Program-made: the position numbers and the translations under genes
NCBI RefSeq assembly: GCF_005924265.1
Contig: NZ_VCLB01000007.1
Coordinates: 186,001-250,000, forward strand
Direction: 5' to 3'
Source of the DNA: Martelella lutilitoris
Lineage (GTDB): Bacteria; Pseudomonadota; Alphaproteobacteria; Rhizobiales; Rhizobiaceae
Length of the DNA stretch: 64,000 nucleotides
Part shown: piece after piece, positions 62,344 to 64,000 of the stretch
Numbering within the stretch: position 1 is the first letter of the stretch
Layout: each line of letters starts with the position of its first letter
The notes under the pieces: generated by a model
The model's database searches: none
The model's input: only the letters and a program-made list of their open reading frames with translations
Told to the model about the DNA's origin: nothing

Positions 62344-64000
<1,657 letters not shown>

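Overview
This 64 kb window is a stretch of alphaproteobacterial chromosome, almost certainly Rhizobiales (Rhizobiaceae or a close relative; genus not resolved). The evidence is the dusB-ntrB-ntrC-ntrY-ntrX-trkA-hfq-hflX cluster, a fused ispDF gene, a PdhB with its own lipoyl domain, the cysG-DUF2849-cysI-DUF934-fpr block, and high GC with dense 4-nt ATGA gene overlaps. I see no prophage, IS element, CRISPR array, rRNA or tRNA. It is core metabolism with small accessory inserts.

Layout. (1) 1-2166: 5' end of comEC, then gltA. (2) 2289-12940, minus strand: the nitrogen-sensing/RNA-metabolism cluster hflX-hfq-trkA-ntrX-ntrY-ntrC-ntrB-dusB. (3) 13084-15223: ispDF-pncC, convergent with a RatA/COQ10-type gene. 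(4) 15233-24051, minus strand: pyruvate dehydrogenase and lipoate block (lipA, lpdA, pdhC, pdhB, pdhA, ftsB-like) with small genes between. (5) 24207-29094, minus strand: sulfite reduction and siroheme. (6) 29314-30806: deaminase-mazG. (7) 30847-34263, minus strand: a secreted phytase-like protein behind a four-repeat PHO box, and a DMT transporter behind a complete FMN riboswitch, hence probably the riboflavin importer RibN. (8) 34440-39885, minus strand: hupB, lon, clpX, clpP. (9) 40087-48235: mixed genes including a diguanylate cyclase, metY, an FNR-box-linked Cys-rich protein, a pyruvate oxidase, a palindromic intergenic repeat and a ThrE exporter. (10) 48474-53425: pstSCAB without phoU, then a Fic-like protein lacking the catalytic His. 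(11) 53432-58078: acuI, psuG-psuK and icd. (12) 58235-62296: GAF-Fis regulator, aldehyde dehydrogenase, DUF779 and a GST. (13) 62344-64000: 3' part of metH.

How it fits together. Phosphate scavenging is represented twice, by pstSCAB and by the phytase-like gene, each with 11-bp-spaced PHO half-sites. The cys block is self-contained: CysG makes siroheme, CysI uses it, and Fpr probably supplies electrons. The pdh block joins the E1, E2 and E3 genes with lipoyl synthase. The most unusual points are: hflX has no canonical start codon and probably starts at ATT behind an extended Shine-Dalgarno; the FMN riboswitch identifies the EamA transporter; the PHO box is at the phytase-like gene; the Fic protein has Gln in place of His; an AcoR-like regulator lacks its AAA+ domain beside a perfect palindrome; and a 17-codon leader ORF is coupled to clpP by ATGA.
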